Notes: a model not told the origin generated them from the letters alone. A stretch of 64,000 nucleotides of DNA from Stenotrophomonas sp. BIGb0135 (GCF_024810105.1 NZ_JANUDX010000004.1:248001-312000), one strand, 5' to 3'; counted from the stretch's first letter, positions 17,607-27,773 are shown. Made by a program: numbers and translations.

Positions 17607-18617
17607 TCAGGAAGTGACGGCATCTTGTGCATGCGATGAAGACTTCAGCCTCGTGAGGCCTTCGTCAATGCTGACCTGCGGCACGTAGCCGAAGTCCCGA
17701 CGCGCCGGCTCCATGCTGTACCAATGCGGGGTGCACAGCTGTTCGGCGAGGAAGCGGGTCATCGGCGGCTCGCCACGCAGGCGCAGCAGCGGCCAGAGGC
17801 GCTCGGCCACCGCACCGATGCGGTAGGCGGTCTTGAAGCTGATCGACCGGTGCACCGCCGGTGCGCCCACCGCGGCCAGCAGCTTGTTGAGCAGCTCGCG
17901 CATCGGCAGCGGTTCGCCGTTGGAGATGAAGTACGCCTTGCCCGCGCATGCCGCGCCCGGGGCGAGGTGCTCGAAGGCCAGGAAATGCGCCAGCGCGGCG
18001 TTGTCGATGTAGGTGGTGTCGACCAGGTTGCTGCCGTCGCCGACGAAGCGCAGCCGGCCGGCACGCGCGCGCTCGGCCAGGCGCGGGACCAGTTGCTGGT
18101 CGCCCGGCCCCCAGATCAACCGCGGGCGCAGCGCCACGGTGGCGAGGCGGGCGTCATTGGCGGCCAGCACGCGCTGCTCGGCGATGGTCTTGGTGGCCGC
18201 ATACGGGGCCTGGAAGTTTTCGCCATACGGCACCTCGTCCGCGCCGAGGCCTTCCACCGGATGGGTGGCGCGATGGGTCACGCTGGGCGTGGAGGTGTAG
18301 ACCAGCCTGCCTACGCCATGCGCGCGGCAGGCGGCGATGACGTTGTCGGTGCCGACCACGTTGGCCTGGTGATAGCTCTCGTAGCTGCCCCACGCACCGG
18401 CCTTGGCCCCGTTGTGGAACACCGCATCGACGCCGGCCACCGCGTGGCGCACGGCATCGGCGTCGGCCAGGTCGCCACGGATCTGGCCCACGCCGAGCGC
18501 GGCCAGCGGCGGGTAGTCGCCGCGGTTGAAGCTGAGCACCTGGTGGCCACGCTGCACCAGCCCACGGCACAGCGCCTGCCCGAGGAAGCCACCACCGCCA
18601 GTCACCAGGATCTTCAT
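17607..18617 (-). CDS. oleD: OleD, 2-alkyl-3-oxoalkanoate reductase
   Basis: This NAD(P)-dependent short-chain reductase of the 3-beta-HSD/extended SDR type reduces the beta-keto acid made by OleA to a beta-hydroxy acid in long-chain olefin synthesis. The nucleotide-binding motif is [16 protein letters not shown]. The catalytic Ser/Thr region is YTSTPSVTH and the YxxxK pair is in [10 protein letters not shown]. The length is 336 residues. The start at 18617 overlaps the oleC stop by 4 bp, so translation is coupled. The assignment rests on sequence type plus the co-located oleC, oleB and oleA genes. Confidence 0.92.
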   Translation of the reverse strand: MKILVTGGGGFLGQALCRGLVQRGHQVLSFNRGDYPPLAALGVGQIRGDLADADAVRHAVAGVDAVFHNGAKAGAWGSYESYHQANVVGTDNVIAACRAHGVGRLVYTSTPSVTHRATHPVEGLGADEVPYGENFQAPYAATKTIAEQRVLAANDARLATVALRPRLIWGPGDQQLVPRLAERARAGRLRFVGDGSNLVDTTYIDNAALAHFLAFEHLAPGAACAGKAYFISNGEPLPMRELLNKLLAAVGAPAVHRSISFKTAYRIGAVAERLWPLLRLRGEPPMTRFLAEQLCTPHWYSMEPARRDFGYVPQVSIDEGLTRLKSSSHAQDAVTS

Positions 18618-20269
18618 GCGCGCGTGTCCACTTGGGTTGCGGCCCAGACGGCCAGCTTTTCGCGGCCGATCTTGGCGTTGTGGCGGATATCCACCGGGAA
18701 GGAGGGATGCATCAGGAACTGCGTGATGCGGGAGGTGTGCGGGTGGGTGTCGGCTTCGCGGCGCAGGCGTTCGCGCAGTGCCGGGGTATCGCTGCAGCCG
18801 GGCTGCAGCTCCACGCACAGCACCGGTCGCTGCTGGCCGGCCGCGCCGACGCCCACCAGCGCGGTGCGGGCGATGCCCTCGAGCGCATTGAACACGGGCT
18901 CCACCTGCTCGGTGTACATCGGCCCATGCGCCGTTTGCAGGCGCTGGGTCTTGCGCCCGCAGAACCACAACCGGCCCTGCGCGTCGAAGTAGCCCACATC
19001 GCCCATGCGGTGCACCACGCGCGTGCTGCCGTCGGCGAGCACCTCGCGGACCTTGGCCGCGGCGGTGGCCTGTGGGCGGTTGAAGTAGCTGTCGGTGGCG
19101 GTCGGGCCGGCCACGGTGATTTCCCCGACCTCGCCGGTGGCCAGTTCGCGCACCTGCGACCAGTCGGCCAGCGGCGCGTCATCGATGGCGATGATGCGCA
19201 CTTGGTTGGGCGCCACCACGCGGCCCACGCAGGTCCCGGCGCCGGCCTCGGTGGCCTGGCGGGTGCTCTCCAGCTCGCGGCCCTCGATCACCGCCACCGG
19301 CAGGCACTCGGTGGCCCCGTAGGGCGTCCAGAACTCGGCATCGGCCGGCAACAGGCGGCGGATCCGGGCGACCACGTCCGGCGGCACCGGCGCACCGGCC
19401 GAGGTCACCCGGCGCACGCCGGCCAGCGGCTGGCCGTGGTCGGCCAGCACCCGCATCAGCGCCGGCGAGCCGAACAGCTGGGTGATGCCGAAGCGGGCGA
19501 TCGCATCGTGCAGCTTGCGCGGATCGGCCTTGGCCGGGCGCGTGGGGTCCATGTCCGGGATCACCGAGGTCAGCCCCAGCGCCGGGTCGAACAGCGCGAA
19601 CGGCGGGAAGGTGGGCAGGTCCACGCCACCGGGTTCCATGCCGAAGGCCGCACGCAGCAGCTCGACCTGGCCCACGAAGTGGCGGTGGCGGTAGACCACG
19701 CCCTTGGGCACGCCGGTGGAGCCGCTGGTGAACAGGATCGCGGCGACGTCCTCGCCATCGGTGGCGGCCATCGGCTGCGGCGCGCGCGCGCCCTCGGCCT
19801 CGACCCGGGCCAGCGTGGTGCCGCCCCAGCCCCAGCGCCGGCCCACCGTGACCAGGGTCTTCACCCCCGGGCACCAGCGCAGCACCAGCCGCGCCACGTG
19901 GGCCAGGCCAATGCCGATGAAGGCCTGCGGCTGCGCCTCGTCCAGGCACTGCTTGAGTGCGCGCTTGTCGATGCCGGGGTCGACCAGCACCGGCACCGCG
20001 CCGTTCTTGAACAGCGCGAACATCAGCAGGAAGAACTCCGGCGAGGGCCGCACCATCACCACCGCGCGCACGCCGCGGCCGATGCCGTGGGCGGCCAGGC
20101 CGGCGGCCATGGCGTCGCTGCGCGCGTTGAGGGTGCGGTAGTCCAGGGTGACGTCATAGGCGGCCATGCCGCCCGCACCGGGCTTTCCGGGGCAGCGGAT
20201 GGCGATCTGGTCGGGGCGTTCACGGGCCAGCTCGGGCAGGCGCGCGGCAATGTTGGTGGCGGCGTTCAT
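18614..20269 (-). CDS. oleC: OleC, olefin beta-lactone synthetase
   Basis: An AMP-ligase-fold enzyme of 551 residues that converts the beta-hydroxy acid to a beta-lactone in olefin biosynthesis. Adenylation motifs are in order: [20 protein letters not shown] (ATP loop, about 160-185), [30 protein letters not shown] and the final [14 protein letters not shown] with the mobile-domain Lys. The start at 20269 ([20 protein letters not shown]) suits the family; an upstream extension lacks similarity. It sits directly before oleD. It is separated from oleB by a YkgJ-type gene on the other strand and a GTAG repeat pair. Confidence 0.93.
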   Translation of the reverse strand: MNAATNIAARLPELARERPDQIAIRCPGKPGAGGMAAYDVTLDYRTLNARSDAMAAGLAAHGIGRGVRAVVMVRPSPEFFLLMFALFKNGAVPVLVDPGIDKRALKQCLDEAQPQAFIGIGLAHVARLVLRWCPGVKTLVTVGRRWGWGGTTLARVEAEGARAPQPMAATDGEDVAAILFTSGSTGVPKGVVYRHRHFVGQVELLRAAFGMEPGGVDLPTFPPFALFDPALGLTSVIPDMDPTRPAKADPRKLHDAIARFGITQLFGSPALMRVLADHGQPLAGVRRVTSAGAPVPPDVVARIRRLLPADAEFWTPYGATECLPVAVIEGRELESTRQATEAGAGTCVGRVVAPNQVRIIAIDDAPLADWSQVRELATGEVGEITVAGPTATDSYFNRPQATAAAKVREVLADGSTRVVHRMGDVGYFDAQGRLWFCGRKTQRLQTAHGPMYTEQVEPVFNALEGIARTALVGVGAAGQQRPVLCVELQPGCSDTPALRERLRREADTHPHTSRITQFLMHPSFPVDIRHNAKIGREKLAVWAATQVDTRA

Positions 20270-20386
20270 CCGTTCATTGTCGCCGCTGCAGAAAAATCTT
20301 GCGCGGGCGGCCACGGCATGGAAAATTCGCGGCCTTCCCACCCATCCGCGCATGGCGTGGATCTACCTGTCTCCAGCCGGTGCCCC

Positions 20387-20812
20387 ATGTCCCATCCCTG
20401 CCTCACCTGCGGCGCCTGCTGCACCCAGTACCGTGTGGCGTTCCACTGGATGGAATCGGACGAGGTCACCCCCGGCGGCGTGCCGCACGAACTGACCCAG
20501 GTGCTGGACCCGCACCGGCTGTGCATGCGCGGCACCCTGTCCAAGCCGGTCTACTGCGTGGCGCTGGATGCCGAGATCGGGGTCTATTCGCGCTGCAGCA
20601 TCCACCCCAACCGGCCCAGCGTGTGCCGCGAGGTCGATGCCTCGTGGGAATACGGCAAGGCCAGCCCGCAGTGCGACAAGGCGCGCGTGGCGCACGGCAT
20701 GCCGGCGCTGACCCTGGCCGATTGGGGCTGGCGGGACGAGGCGGGCAATGACGACGACCATCCCGATGACAACGGCAATTCGCCGGCCCCGCAGGCACCG
20801 ATCGCGGCGTGA
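20387..20812 (+). CDS. YkgJ-family cysteine-cluster protein
   Basis: A 141-residue protein with a CxxCxxCC cluster at its start (CLTCGACC), a later CMRG/YCVAL pair of cysteines, and CSIHPNRPSVCRE, the pattern of the zinc/iron-chelating CxxCxxCC family (YkgJ). The C-terminal tail is acidic and Pro/Ala-rich (DDDHPDDNGNSPAPQAP) and probably disordered. Function is unknown. It is transcribed against the ole genes from the gap between oleC and oleB. No homologous partner is visible beside it. Confidence 0.85.
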   Translation: MSHPCLTCGACCTQYRVAFHWMESDEVTPGGVPHELTQVLDPHRLCMRGTLSKPVYCVALDAEIGVYSRCSIHPNRPSVCREVDASWEYGKASPQCDKARVAHGMPALTLADWGWRDEAGNDDDHPDDNGNSPAPQAPIAA

Positions 20813-20851
20813 AAGTGCGCGTCCGGGGGTTGATGGCCCGGCGCGAAGGGC

Positions 20852-20983
20852 AGCCGACCAACGGTCGGCTCTACGGGTGGGGGTCCCGACCCGATCAAAT
20901 GTCCGTGCCCTGTGACCGGTTTCGATCCGACCCAACGCCCTACCCACCGGTTGCCGGGTAGGTGACGACCGTTGGTCGGCACA
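20852..20983. repeat. inverted pair of SMAG-type repeats
   Basis: AGCCGACCAACGGTCGGCT-CTAC at 20852-20874 and an inverted relative GTAG-GTGACGACCGTTGGTCGGCAC at 20958-20983 face each other across about 83 bp. They fill the gap between the YkgJ gene stop and the oleB stop (convergent 3' ends). Confidence 0.75.
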
Positions 20984-20987
20984 CCGG

Positions 20988-21875
20988 TCAAATCGGGTTT
21001 GCGTCCAAAAACGCGCGGATCTTCGGCACCAGCACCTCGTGCTTGTCTTCCAGCACGTAGTGCCCGGCATCCTCGAAGGCATGCACCTCGGCCTGCGGCA
21101 GCGCGGCCTGGAAGCCGGCCAGGAAGTGATGGTCGAACACGAAGTCGCGCAGGCCCCAGCCAATGAAGGCCGGGCGGTCGGCGTAGGTGGGCAGCGTCTG
21201 GCCCGAACGCTCCAGCAGCGACCACGCCTTGTCGGCCGGCGACAGCGGGATGTCCTGCATGAAGCGGATGGTGCTGATGCGGTTGGTGTAGCTGTTGTAC
21301 GGCGACACGTAGGCGCGGCGCACGTCGGCCGGCATCTTCCGTTCCACGCCCAGCCACGAGGCACCGGCGGAGAAGGCGTTGAAGGTGCGGATGATCCACT
21401 CGCCGATCTTCCAGTGACGGCCCAGCGCGATCTGCCACGGCATTTTCTTCGCGGCCGGCATCGGGAACGCCGCCGTATTGAGCACCACCAGGCGCTTGAC
21501 CTGCGCGTGGTGCGACAGCGCCCAGCCAAAGCCGATCATGCCGCCCCAGTCGTGCACGGCCAGGGTCACCGGGCCGGTGATGCCCAGGTGCGCGAGCAGC
21601 GCGTCCAGGTCGTCCACGCGGGACTGCAGCGTGTAGTCGTAGTGCGCGTCATCGGGCTTGTCTGACAGGCCCATGCCGATGTGGTCGGGCACGATGCAGC
21701 GGTATTTGTCCGACAGCCCGGCCACCAGCGTGCGCCAGTAATAGCTCCACGACGGATTGCCGTGGACCATCACCACCACCTCGCCATCGCGCGGGCCTTC
21801 GTCGAGATAGTTCATCGACAGGCCGGGGCGAACGTCGAATCGGGTTGAACGAGCGGGATAACCGGGAAGATTCAT
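20988..21875 (-). CDS. oleB: OleB, beta-lactone decarboxylase (alpha/beta-hydrolase)
   Basis: A haloalkane-dehalogenase-like alpha/beta hydrolase of 295 residues that decarboxylates the beta-lactone to the cis-olefin. The oxyanion segment is VMVHGNPSWSYYWR and the nucleophile is Asp109 in LAVHDWGGMIG. The catalytic His lies in FEDAGHYVLEDK near the C-terminus. The Asp nucleophile separates it from Ser-type esterases. It follows fic by 3 bp on the same strand, so the Fic gene may be cotranscribed with the ole genes. Confidence 0.9.
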   Translation of the reverse strand: MNLPGYPARSTRFDVRPGLSMNYLDEGPRDGEVVVMVHGNPSWSYYWRTLVAGLSDKYRCIVPDHIGMGLSDKPDDAHYDYTLQSRVDDLDALLAHLGITGPVTLAVHDWGGMIGFGWALSHHAQVKRLVVLNTAAFPMPAAKKMPWQIALGRHWKIGEWIIRTFNAFSAGASWLGVERKMPADVRRAYVSPYNSYTNRISTIRFMQDIPLSPADKAWSLLERSGQTLPTYADRPAFIGWGLRDFVFDHHFLAGFQAALPQAEVHAFEDAGHYVLEDKHEVLVPKIRAFLDANPI

Positions 21876-21878
21876 TTT

Positions 21879-22991
21879 TCACCGCTCCTGCGGCAGTACA
21901 TAGCGCTCAGGCGCATGATGGTTGTCGGACAGAAGCCGCAGGTACGCCGGGTGCAGGAACAGCTTTTCCTTGCCCATGCGCTGCTCGTCGAGCACGCCGA
22001 TATCGACCAGTTCGCGCAGGTACCGCGCGGCGGTTTCGCGCTTGGCGATCCCCGCGTCGACAATGTTCTGGATGCGGCAGTACGGCTGGCTGAAAAGGAC
22101 ATCGATCAGTTCACGGCTGTAGGTCTTTGGCCGATGCTGGCGGACCCATTCGCAGGCCTGTTCGTGCAGGTCGCGGATCGCATCGATCTTGGCACTGGTC
22201 CAGCGCGCGGTATCGGCAACGGCATTGAGCATGTACGCCACCCACGGTGCCCAGGCCCCCTCGCAGGTGACCGCAAGCAGCAGCCGATAGTATTCGGCCT
22301 TGCGCTCGATGATGTAGCGCGACAGATACAGCACCGGGCGATCCAGCAGGTCCTGCTCTACCAGCATCAACAGGTTGAGCACGCGCCCGGTACGGCCATT
22401 GCCGTCGGTGAACGGATGGATGGCTTCGAACTGATAGTGCGCCACTGCCATGCGGATCAACGGATCGATGTCGCCGTGGTCGTGGATGAAACGCTCCCAG
22501 TTCGCCAGCTTTTCGCGCAGCAGGGGCTCACCCGCAGGCGGGGTATAGATCACCGCGCCGGTGTGCTGGTTGGCCAACGCAGTGCCCGGCACGCGTCGCA
22601 CCTGCATTTCCATGTTCTTGATGCGGCTGCAGACCACCTCGGCGGTCCGCGTCGACAGCGGGCGATCGGCCAGCGACTGAAACCCTTCCTGCAGCGCGCT
22701 GCGATAACGCAACGCTTCACGCGTGGCCGGGGTCGCGGCGTCCTGGTGATCGGCAAAGCGGAACAGCTCGTCAGCCGTGGTGACGATGTTCTCGATTTCC
22801 GAACTTGCCTGCGCTTCCAGCAGCGGAATGGTGTTGATCAACACCGCCGGATTGGGCAGATGTTCCGTAGCGCGGCGCAATGAAGCCAACGCCTTGTGCG
22901 CCTCGATGCAGGCCTTGAGCATGTCCCGGGTTTCAAGCTCGGCCGCCGGCGGCAGCAACGGCAGGTCGTTGTAGGGACGCTGAAGATCCAC
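21879..22991 (-). CDS. Fic-domain protein with autoinhibitory helix and C-terminal winged helix
   Basis: A 370-residue Fic protein, a family that usually transfers AMP to target proteins. The active-site motif is complete: [12 protein letters not shown] at residues 192-203. The inhibitory motif SSEIEN lies N-terminally (Ser63...Glu67-Asn68), so this is a class II Fic. The last 90 residues ([21 protein letters not shown] then [20 protein letters not shown]) look like a winged-helix DNA-binding domain, a common arrangement. It sits between oleA and oleB, where Ole clusters do not normally carry a Fic gene. A perfect palindrome starts 9 bp upstream of its start. No antitoxin gene is adjacent; the inhibitory helix is internal. 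Confidence 0.9.
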   Translation of the reverse strand: MDLQRPYNDLPLLPPAAELETRDMLKACIEAHKALASLRRATEHLPNPAVLINTIPLLEAQASSEIENIVTTADELFRFADHQDAATPATREALRYRSALQEGFQSLADRPLSTRTAEVVCSRIKNMEMQVRRVPGTALANQHTGAVIYTPPAGEPLLREKLANWERFIHDHGDIDPLIRMAVAHYQFEAIHPFTDGNGRTGRVLNLLMLVEQDLLDRPVLYLSRYIIERKAEYYRLLLAVTCEGAWAPWVAYMLNAVADTARWTSAKIDAIRDLHEQACEWVRQHRPKTYSRELIDVLFSQPYCRIQNIVDAGIAKRETAARYLRELVDIGVLDEQRMGKEKLFLHPAYLRLLSDNHHAPERYVLPQER

Positions 22992-23000
22992 GGGGACGCC

Positions 23001-23040
23001 TCATGTCGATGGAATCGACATGATGCCGACTACATGTCGA
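23001..23040 (-). promoter_or_regulatory. palindromic operator upstream of fic
   Basis: TCATGTCGAT-gga-ATCGACATGA (23001-23023) is a perfect 10-bp inverted repeat ending 9 bp before the fic ATG region. An extra half site, CATGTCGA, is at 23033-23040. An A/T-rich stretch (23039-23063) suitable for a promoter lies just beyond. The Fic protein has a C-terminal winged helix, so autoregulation is a reasonable guess. Confidence 0.6.
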
Positions 23041-23145
23041 AAAATATACAAAATTCGTACATGAATGCGGAAAGGTGCGAGGTGCCGCACCGTCCCGCTG
23101 GCAAACCGGGCCAAACCCCAGCGAGTGAGGTCGACCCCGACGCCG

Positions 23146-24162
23146 TTACCAGACCACTTCAGCCATCGAGCAGTTCAGGCCCGAGCCGATGCCGAGCAGC
23201 GCGATGCGATCGCCCTTCTTCAGGCGGCCCAGCTCCTTGAGCTTGCTCAGCACGATCGGCACCGAGGCCGGGCCGATGTTGCCGTGCTCGCCGAAGATGG
23301 TCATGACCTTCTTCGGGTCGATGCCGAAGTTCTTGATGAACGCGGCGGTGTGCGGCTGGCTGACCTGGTGGATGACGAACTGGTCCAGCTCGTCCACCGC
23401 CCAGCCCAGCGCTTCGCGCGCGGCGACGAAGGTCTTCTGGGCCAGCTTGATGCCTTCGATCAGCAGCATGCGGGTATCGGTGACCATGCGGTCCAGGTTG
23501 CCCCGGCACAGCTGGTTCCACTCGGTGGCCGAACGGGTCACGCCACCGCGGTAACGCGGCGCGTCGGGCACCAGTTCGGTCCGCGCCATGACCATGGCGG
23601 CGGCACCGCAGCCCAGGGTCAGCGCGGCCATCTCGTTGCGGAAGTCATCGGCGGTCACGCCCGGCAGGGCCATGCGCTCGAGGGTCTTCTCGTAGACCAG
23701 GTTGGCGGTTTCGCCATCGACGATCAGCGCGTAGTCGATCTCACCGCGCTCGAGCATGCGCGCGGCGATGTCCATGCCGTTGATGAAGGCCAGGCAGGCA
23801 TTGGCGACGTCGAAGGTCATGCACTCATCGCCCACGCCCAGGTTGCCCGAGACGATGCTGGCGGTGGACGGTTCCAGGTAGTCGCGGCTGACCGAGGTAT
23901 TGACCAGCAGGCCGATCTTGTCGGCGCCGATGCCGGCGTCTTCCAGTGCCTTGCGCCCGGCCAGGGTGGCGGCGTCGGAGGCGAGCATGTCCGCATCCCA
24001 CAGGCGGCGGGCATGGATGCCGGCGATATCGCCGAGCACGTCGGTACGGATGCCCAGACGATCCAGCGTCGGCTGCAGACGTTCGTTGATTTCCTTGGAC
24101 GTCAGCGTGTGCGGCGCGTCGATGTGCGCCAGGCCGGCGATAGAGACATTCTTGAAGAGCAT
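23146..24162 (-). CDS. oleA: OleA, acyl-CoA condensing thiolase-fold enzyme
   Basis: OleA joins two fatty acyl-CoAs head to head to start long-chain olefin synthesis. At 338 residues it shows the FabH-like fold with the catalytic Cys123 in DVANACLAF, His265 in FVIHQVSQ, Asn295 in GEHGNIGP and Glu97 in YLEPSTAS. All are offset by 20 from the numbering used for Xanthomonas campestris OleA (C143, H285, N315, E117), a full match of key residues. It is separated from oleB by the fic gene, although all three lie on one strand. The upstream gene is an unrelated lipoprotein. Confidence 0.95.
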   Translation of the reverse strand: MLFKNVSIAGLAHIDAPHTLTSKEINERLQPTLDRLGIRTDVLGDIAGIHARRLWDADMLASDAATLAGRKALEDAGIGADKIGLLVNTSVSRDYLEPSTASIVSGNLGVGDECMTFDVANACLAFINGMDIAARMLERGEIDYALIVDGETANLVYEKTLERMALPGVTADDFRNEMAALTLGCGAAAMVMARTELVPDAPRYRGGVTRSATEWNQLCRGNLDRMVTDTRMLLIEGIKLAQKTFVAAREALGWAVDELDQFVIHQVSQPHTAAFIKNFGIDPKKVMTIFGEHGNIGPASVPIVLSKLKELGRLKKGDRIALLGIGSGLNCSMAEVVW

Positions 24163-24275
24163 CAGTTAGCGCCAAGGCTCAGGCAAAGGGGGCGCTATTG
24201 TAAGCCGGCGCTGCCTTCACCGCACCTTTACGAATTCACGCCCGGGCGTATGGTCGGTCCGGGCGCCTGAAGGGT

Positions 24276-24593
24276 TCAGCGCGGCGGGCACTGGAAGGCC
24301 AGGAAACGCTGGCTGCCGTCGGCCGGCTGGCCTGCGGCCTGGACGGCATTGGCCCCGGCGCTGGGCGCTTCATTGCGCGCAAGGGTTTCCAGCTCTTCCT
24401 GCACGCGCAGGGGGTTGCGGTTGTAGAAGGCGACCTTGCTCTTGACCGTCACCACCACCTCGCCCTTGGTCTGGCAGCCGCTCGGCACCTGGCCGGCGGG
24501 CAACACGCGTACGGTCTTGCCGGTCGGTTCGATCGGCACCCAGGTGCAGGCAGTGGCGCTGAGGGTAAGCAGGGAAAGCAGGAGAAGGCGCAT
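24276..24593 (-). CDS. DUF4156 lipoprotein
   Basis: A 105-residue lipoprotein. The N-terminus MRLLLLSLLTLSATACTWVP is a lipobox-type signal peptide (cleavage before Cys16). The mature part has GCQTKGEVVVTVKSK and AFYNRNPLRVQEELETLARNEA, followed by a Gly/Ala-rich segment and FLAFQCPPR, consistent with the DUF4156 family. The function is unknown. The ATG at 24593 puts the signal peptide first. It lies 113 bp upstream of oleA on the same strand. Confidence 0.82.
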   Translation of the reverse strand: MRLLLLSLLTLSATACTWVPIEPTGKTVRVLPAGQVPSGCQTKGEVVVTVKSKVAFYNRNPLRVQEELETLARNEAPSAGANAVQAAGQPADGSQRFLAFQCPPR

Positions 24594-24656
24594 GCGTTGG
24601 ACCTGGCTGGGTAACAGAGGGGGAGTGTGCGGACAACAGCTGAATCGCGGGTGATG

Positions 24657-24681
24657 GGTGCCGGGCAGTGTGCCCGGCACC
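24657..24681. terminator. perfect 11-bp hairpin after the M16 peptidase gene
   Basis: GGTGCCGGGCA-gtg-TGCCCGGCACC, lying 82 bp downstream of the M16 peptidase stop and 64 bp upstream of the DUF4156 start. There is no U tract, so it may act as a 3' stabiliser or as a dispersed repeat element as much as a terminator. Confidence 0.5.
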
Positions 24682-24762
24682 GTTCCATCGACGGCTCGGC
24701 GCCGATGCGGGGCTGCGGCCGGCACCCTCCCGGGATCGGGTGGCGCCGGCCAGCAGCGGGCC

Positions 24763-27624
24763 TTACCGGGCGGCGGGGGACGGCGCCACCGGCTTGCCAT
24801 CGGCATCGATCACGTGGACCTCGCCCAGGTTCAGCGCGCGGACTTCCTTCTCGGTCTGCTTCAGGTCACCCACCACCACCCAGGTAAGGGTCTTCGGGTC
24901 CAGCGTGGCCGCGGCCTGCTGCACCTGCTCCGGGGTCATCGCCTCGATCTCGGCCTTGCGCTTGAACACGTAGTCGTCCGGGCGCTGGTAACGCACGATG
25001 CCGCTGATGGTGCCCAGCACGGCGCTGGCGGTTTCATAGGCGCCGGGCAGGCTCAGCGTCTGGATGTTGCGGATGCGCGCCACTTCGGCCGCGGTCGCCG
25101 GCTTGGCCCCGCTGGCGAACTCGCTGATCTCCTTCTGCATTTCCTGCATCGACTCGGCGGTCTTGTCGATCTGGACCGGCGCGCGGGCGCCCCACGGGCG
25201 CTGGCCCAGGGTGTTGCTGGCACTGCTGCCGGCACCGTAGGACCAGTGCTTCTGCTCACGCAGGTTCATGTTCAGGCGCGAGGTGAAGTCGCCACCGAGC
25301 ACGCCGTTGGCGATATCGAAGCGGGTGCTGCCCGGGTCCATCGCCGAGGGCACCACCTGGCTGGCGAACAGGTTGGCCTGCACCGCACCCGGCTGGTCGA
25401 TCAGGTACACGCGGGTGTGGGTCGGGCGGGCCACGTCGACCGGGGCCTTGACCTGCGGTGCGGTGCCCTGGCCCTTCCAGTCACCGAACTGGCGCTCCAG
25501 CAGCGGCACGATGTCCTTCAGGGTGGTGTCGCCGACCACGATCAGGGTGCCCTGTTCGGGGCGCAGCGCATCGCGGTGGAAGGCCACCAGGTCCTCGCGG
25601 GTGAGCGACTGGATATCCGCTTCGTTGCCGCTGCCGGTGAACGGAATGGCATACGGATGGCCGGCGCCGTACAGCAGGGTCGGCATGACCCGCATCGCCG
25701 CGGCGCTGGGGTTGACCTTTTCCTGCTGGATGCCGGCGATCCAGGTCGCCTTGACCCGGTCGATCTCGGCCTGGTCGAAGCGCGGCTGGCGCAGCATGTC
25801 GGCATACAGGGCCAGCGACGGCGCCAGGTTTTCCTTCAGGGCGGACAGGTAGACGCTGGCACTGTCCAGCGAGGCCGAGGCGCCCAGGGTGGCGCCGAGC
25901 GCGTCGGCGGCATTGGCGAACGGCAGCGCGCCGAGCTTGCCGGCGCCCTCGCCCATCAGGTCCATGGTGAAGTTGGCGGTGCCCTGCTTGCGGCCCTGGT
26001 CGGCGGTGAAGCCGCCCGGGAACTCATAGCTGAACTGCACCACCGGGATGTCGTGGCGCTCGGCCAGGATCACCTTGGTGCCGTTCTTCAGCGTCGCGCG
26101 GTGCAGCTGCGGGAACTTCAGTTCGGGGAAGCTCTTGGTCTGCGGCACCCCGGTGCTGCGATCCACCTGGCTGGGCAGGGTGGTGTACCTGGCGTCCACG
26201 GCCGGCACGGTGAACGGCTTGGGCGAGGCCGACGGCAGCTCGGGCAGCGCCACGCGGGCGCCCGGCTCGACCACGATGGTGTGGTCGCCCGCGCCCAGCC
26301 ACTTGGCCCCCACCGCACGCACGTCGGCGGCGCTGGCCGCATCGATGGTGGCCAGCGATTTGCGGAAGCAGCCCGGGTCGCCTTCGAACACGGTGCACTC
26401 GGCCAGCGCGTCGGCCTTGCCGCCGAAACCGCCGATGCGCTCGATGCCGCGGATGAAGCCGGCGCGGAAGGCGGTCTTGCCACGGCTCAGTTCGTCGGCG
26501 GTCGGGCCGTCCTTGGCCAGGCGCTTGATCTCTTCATCGATGATCGCCTCGACCTTGGCCGGGTCCACGCCCTGCTTCACCGTGGCCATCACCACGAAGT
26601 TGGAGCCCAGCTGCGAGCTGTAGGCGCCGGCGCTGATGTTGTCCACCAGCTTGTCCTGGTGCAGGAGGCGCTGGTCCAGGCGCGAGGACTTGGCGCCGCC
26701 GAGGACCTGGGCGAACAGCTGCAGCTGGTCGATGTCGGTGGTGCCGACCTCGGCCACGTTCCAGGCGCGGTAGATGCGCGCCTGCGGCACCTTGTCGGTC
26801 ATCACTTCACGCGTGCTCTTCTCGCGCTTGGCCACGTCCACCTTGGGCTGGGCCATGCTCGGGCCGGCCGGGATGTCGCCGAAGTAGCGGGCGACCTTCT
26901 CCTTGGCGGTGGCCACGTCGATGTCGCCGGCCAGCACCAGCACCGCGTTGTTGGGGCCATACCAGGTGCGGAACCAGGTCTTGACGTCCTCCAGCGAGGC
27001 GGCGTTGAGATCGTTCATCGAGCCGATCACGCCGTGGTGGTACGGGTGGCCTTCCGGGTACATCGCGCGGGTCAGCTTGTCCCACACCTGGCCATAGGGC
27101 TGGTTTTCGCCCTGGCGCTTTTCGTTCTGGACCACGCCGCGCTGCTCGTCGAGTGCGGCCTGGTCGATCGCGCCGACCAGGTGGCCCATGCGGTCGGACT
27201 CCATCCACAGCGCCATGTCCAGCGCGGTGGTGGGCACGTTCTCGAAGTAGTTGGTGCGGTCGGTATTGGTGGTGCCGTTCTGGCCGGTCACGCCGACCTG
27301 CTTGAAGGGCTCGAAATACTCGCCGTTGTGGTTTTCGCTGCCCTGGAACATCAAGTGTTCGAACAGGTGCGCGAACCCGGTGCGGCCAGCGGGCTCGTCC
27401 TTGCTGCCGACGTGGTACCAGACGTTGACCGCCACGATCGGCGCCTTGCGATCGGTATGCACGACCACGCGCAGCCCGTTGGGAAGGGTGAACTGCTCGA
27501 ACGGAATGTCGACCTTGGCCGGCGTGGCGGGCTTGGCCAGCACCGGGGACGGCACCACGCTGCCCAGGGCGGCGGAAAGCGCTACAGCCAGCAGCGCGGC
27601 ACGCGGTCGAAGATGAACGGTCAT
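24763..27624 (-). CDS. secreted M16-family zinc peptidase, two-domain
   Basis: This 953-residue insulinase/pitrilysin family peptidase starts with a signal peptide (residues 1-30, ending SPVLAKPA). The inverted zinc motif HxxEH is HLFEH at residues 86-90 in the first M16 pair. The second half contains the inactive M16 pair (around PELKFPQLHRATLKNGTKVI and VVQFSYEFPGGFTADQGR) without the motif, as is usual. The M16 C-domain (LKDIVPLLERQFGDWKGQGT) is recognisable. It probably works in the periplasm or is surface-associated. It is divergent from the small secreted-protein gene at 28029 across a 404-bp gap. Confidence 0.93.
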   Translation of the reverse strand: MTVHLRPRAALLAVALSAALGSVVPSPVLAKPATPAKVDIPFEQFTLPNGLRVVVHTDRKAPIVAVNVWYHVGSKDEPAGRTGFAHLFEHLMFQGSENHNGEYFEPFKQVGVTGQNGTTNTDRTNYFENVPTTALDMALWMESDRMGHLVGAIDQAALDEQRGVVQNEKRQGENQPYGQVWDKLTRAMYPEGHPYHHGVIGSMNDLNAASLEDVKTWFRTWYGPNNAVLVLAGDIDVATAKEKVARYFGDIPAGPSMAQPKVDVAKREKSTREVMTDKVPQARIYRAWNVAEVGTTDIDQLQLFAQVLGGAKSSRLDQRLLHQDKLVDNISAGAYSSQLGSNFVVMATVKQGVDPAKVEAIIDEEIKRLAKDGPTADELSRGKTAFRAGFIRGIERIGGFGGKADALAECTVFEGDPGCFRKSLATIDAASAADVRAVGAKWLGAGDHTIVVEPGARVALPELPSASPKPFTVPAVDARYTTLPSQVDRSTGVPQTKSFPELKFPQLHRATLKNGTKVILAERHDIPVVQFSYEFPGGFTADQGRKQGTANFTMDLMGEGAGKLGALPFANAADALGATLGASASLDSASVYLSALKENLAPSLALYADMLRQPRFDQAEIDRVKATWIAGIQQEKVNPSAAAMRVMPTLLYGAGHPYAIPFTGSGNEADIQSLTREDLVAFHRDALRPEQGTLIVVGDTTLKDIVPLLERQFGDWKGQGTAPQVKAPVDVARPTHTRVYLIDQPGAVQANLFASQVVPSAMDPGSTRFDIANGVLGGDFTSRLNMNLREQKHWSYGAGSSASNTLGQRPWGARAPVQIDKTAESMQEMQKEISEFASGAKPATAAEVARIRNIQTLSLPGAYETASAVLGTISGIVRYQRPDDYVFKRKAEIEAMTPEQVQQAAATLDPKTLTWVVVGDLKQTEKEVRALNLGEVHVIDADGKPVAPSPAAR

Positions 27625-27773
27625 TCCGGTTCCTTGGTCATGAAAGTGAAGGCCGATGCTATCGCGTGGCGAGGGCCTGCGGCATCCGCCAACAGTCACT
27701 GCCTGGATGGGGGAACTTCCAGCGTCCGGCCCTTTGTGATGGGCCGCCCCAGGCCCGCCAGAAGACCAGCACC

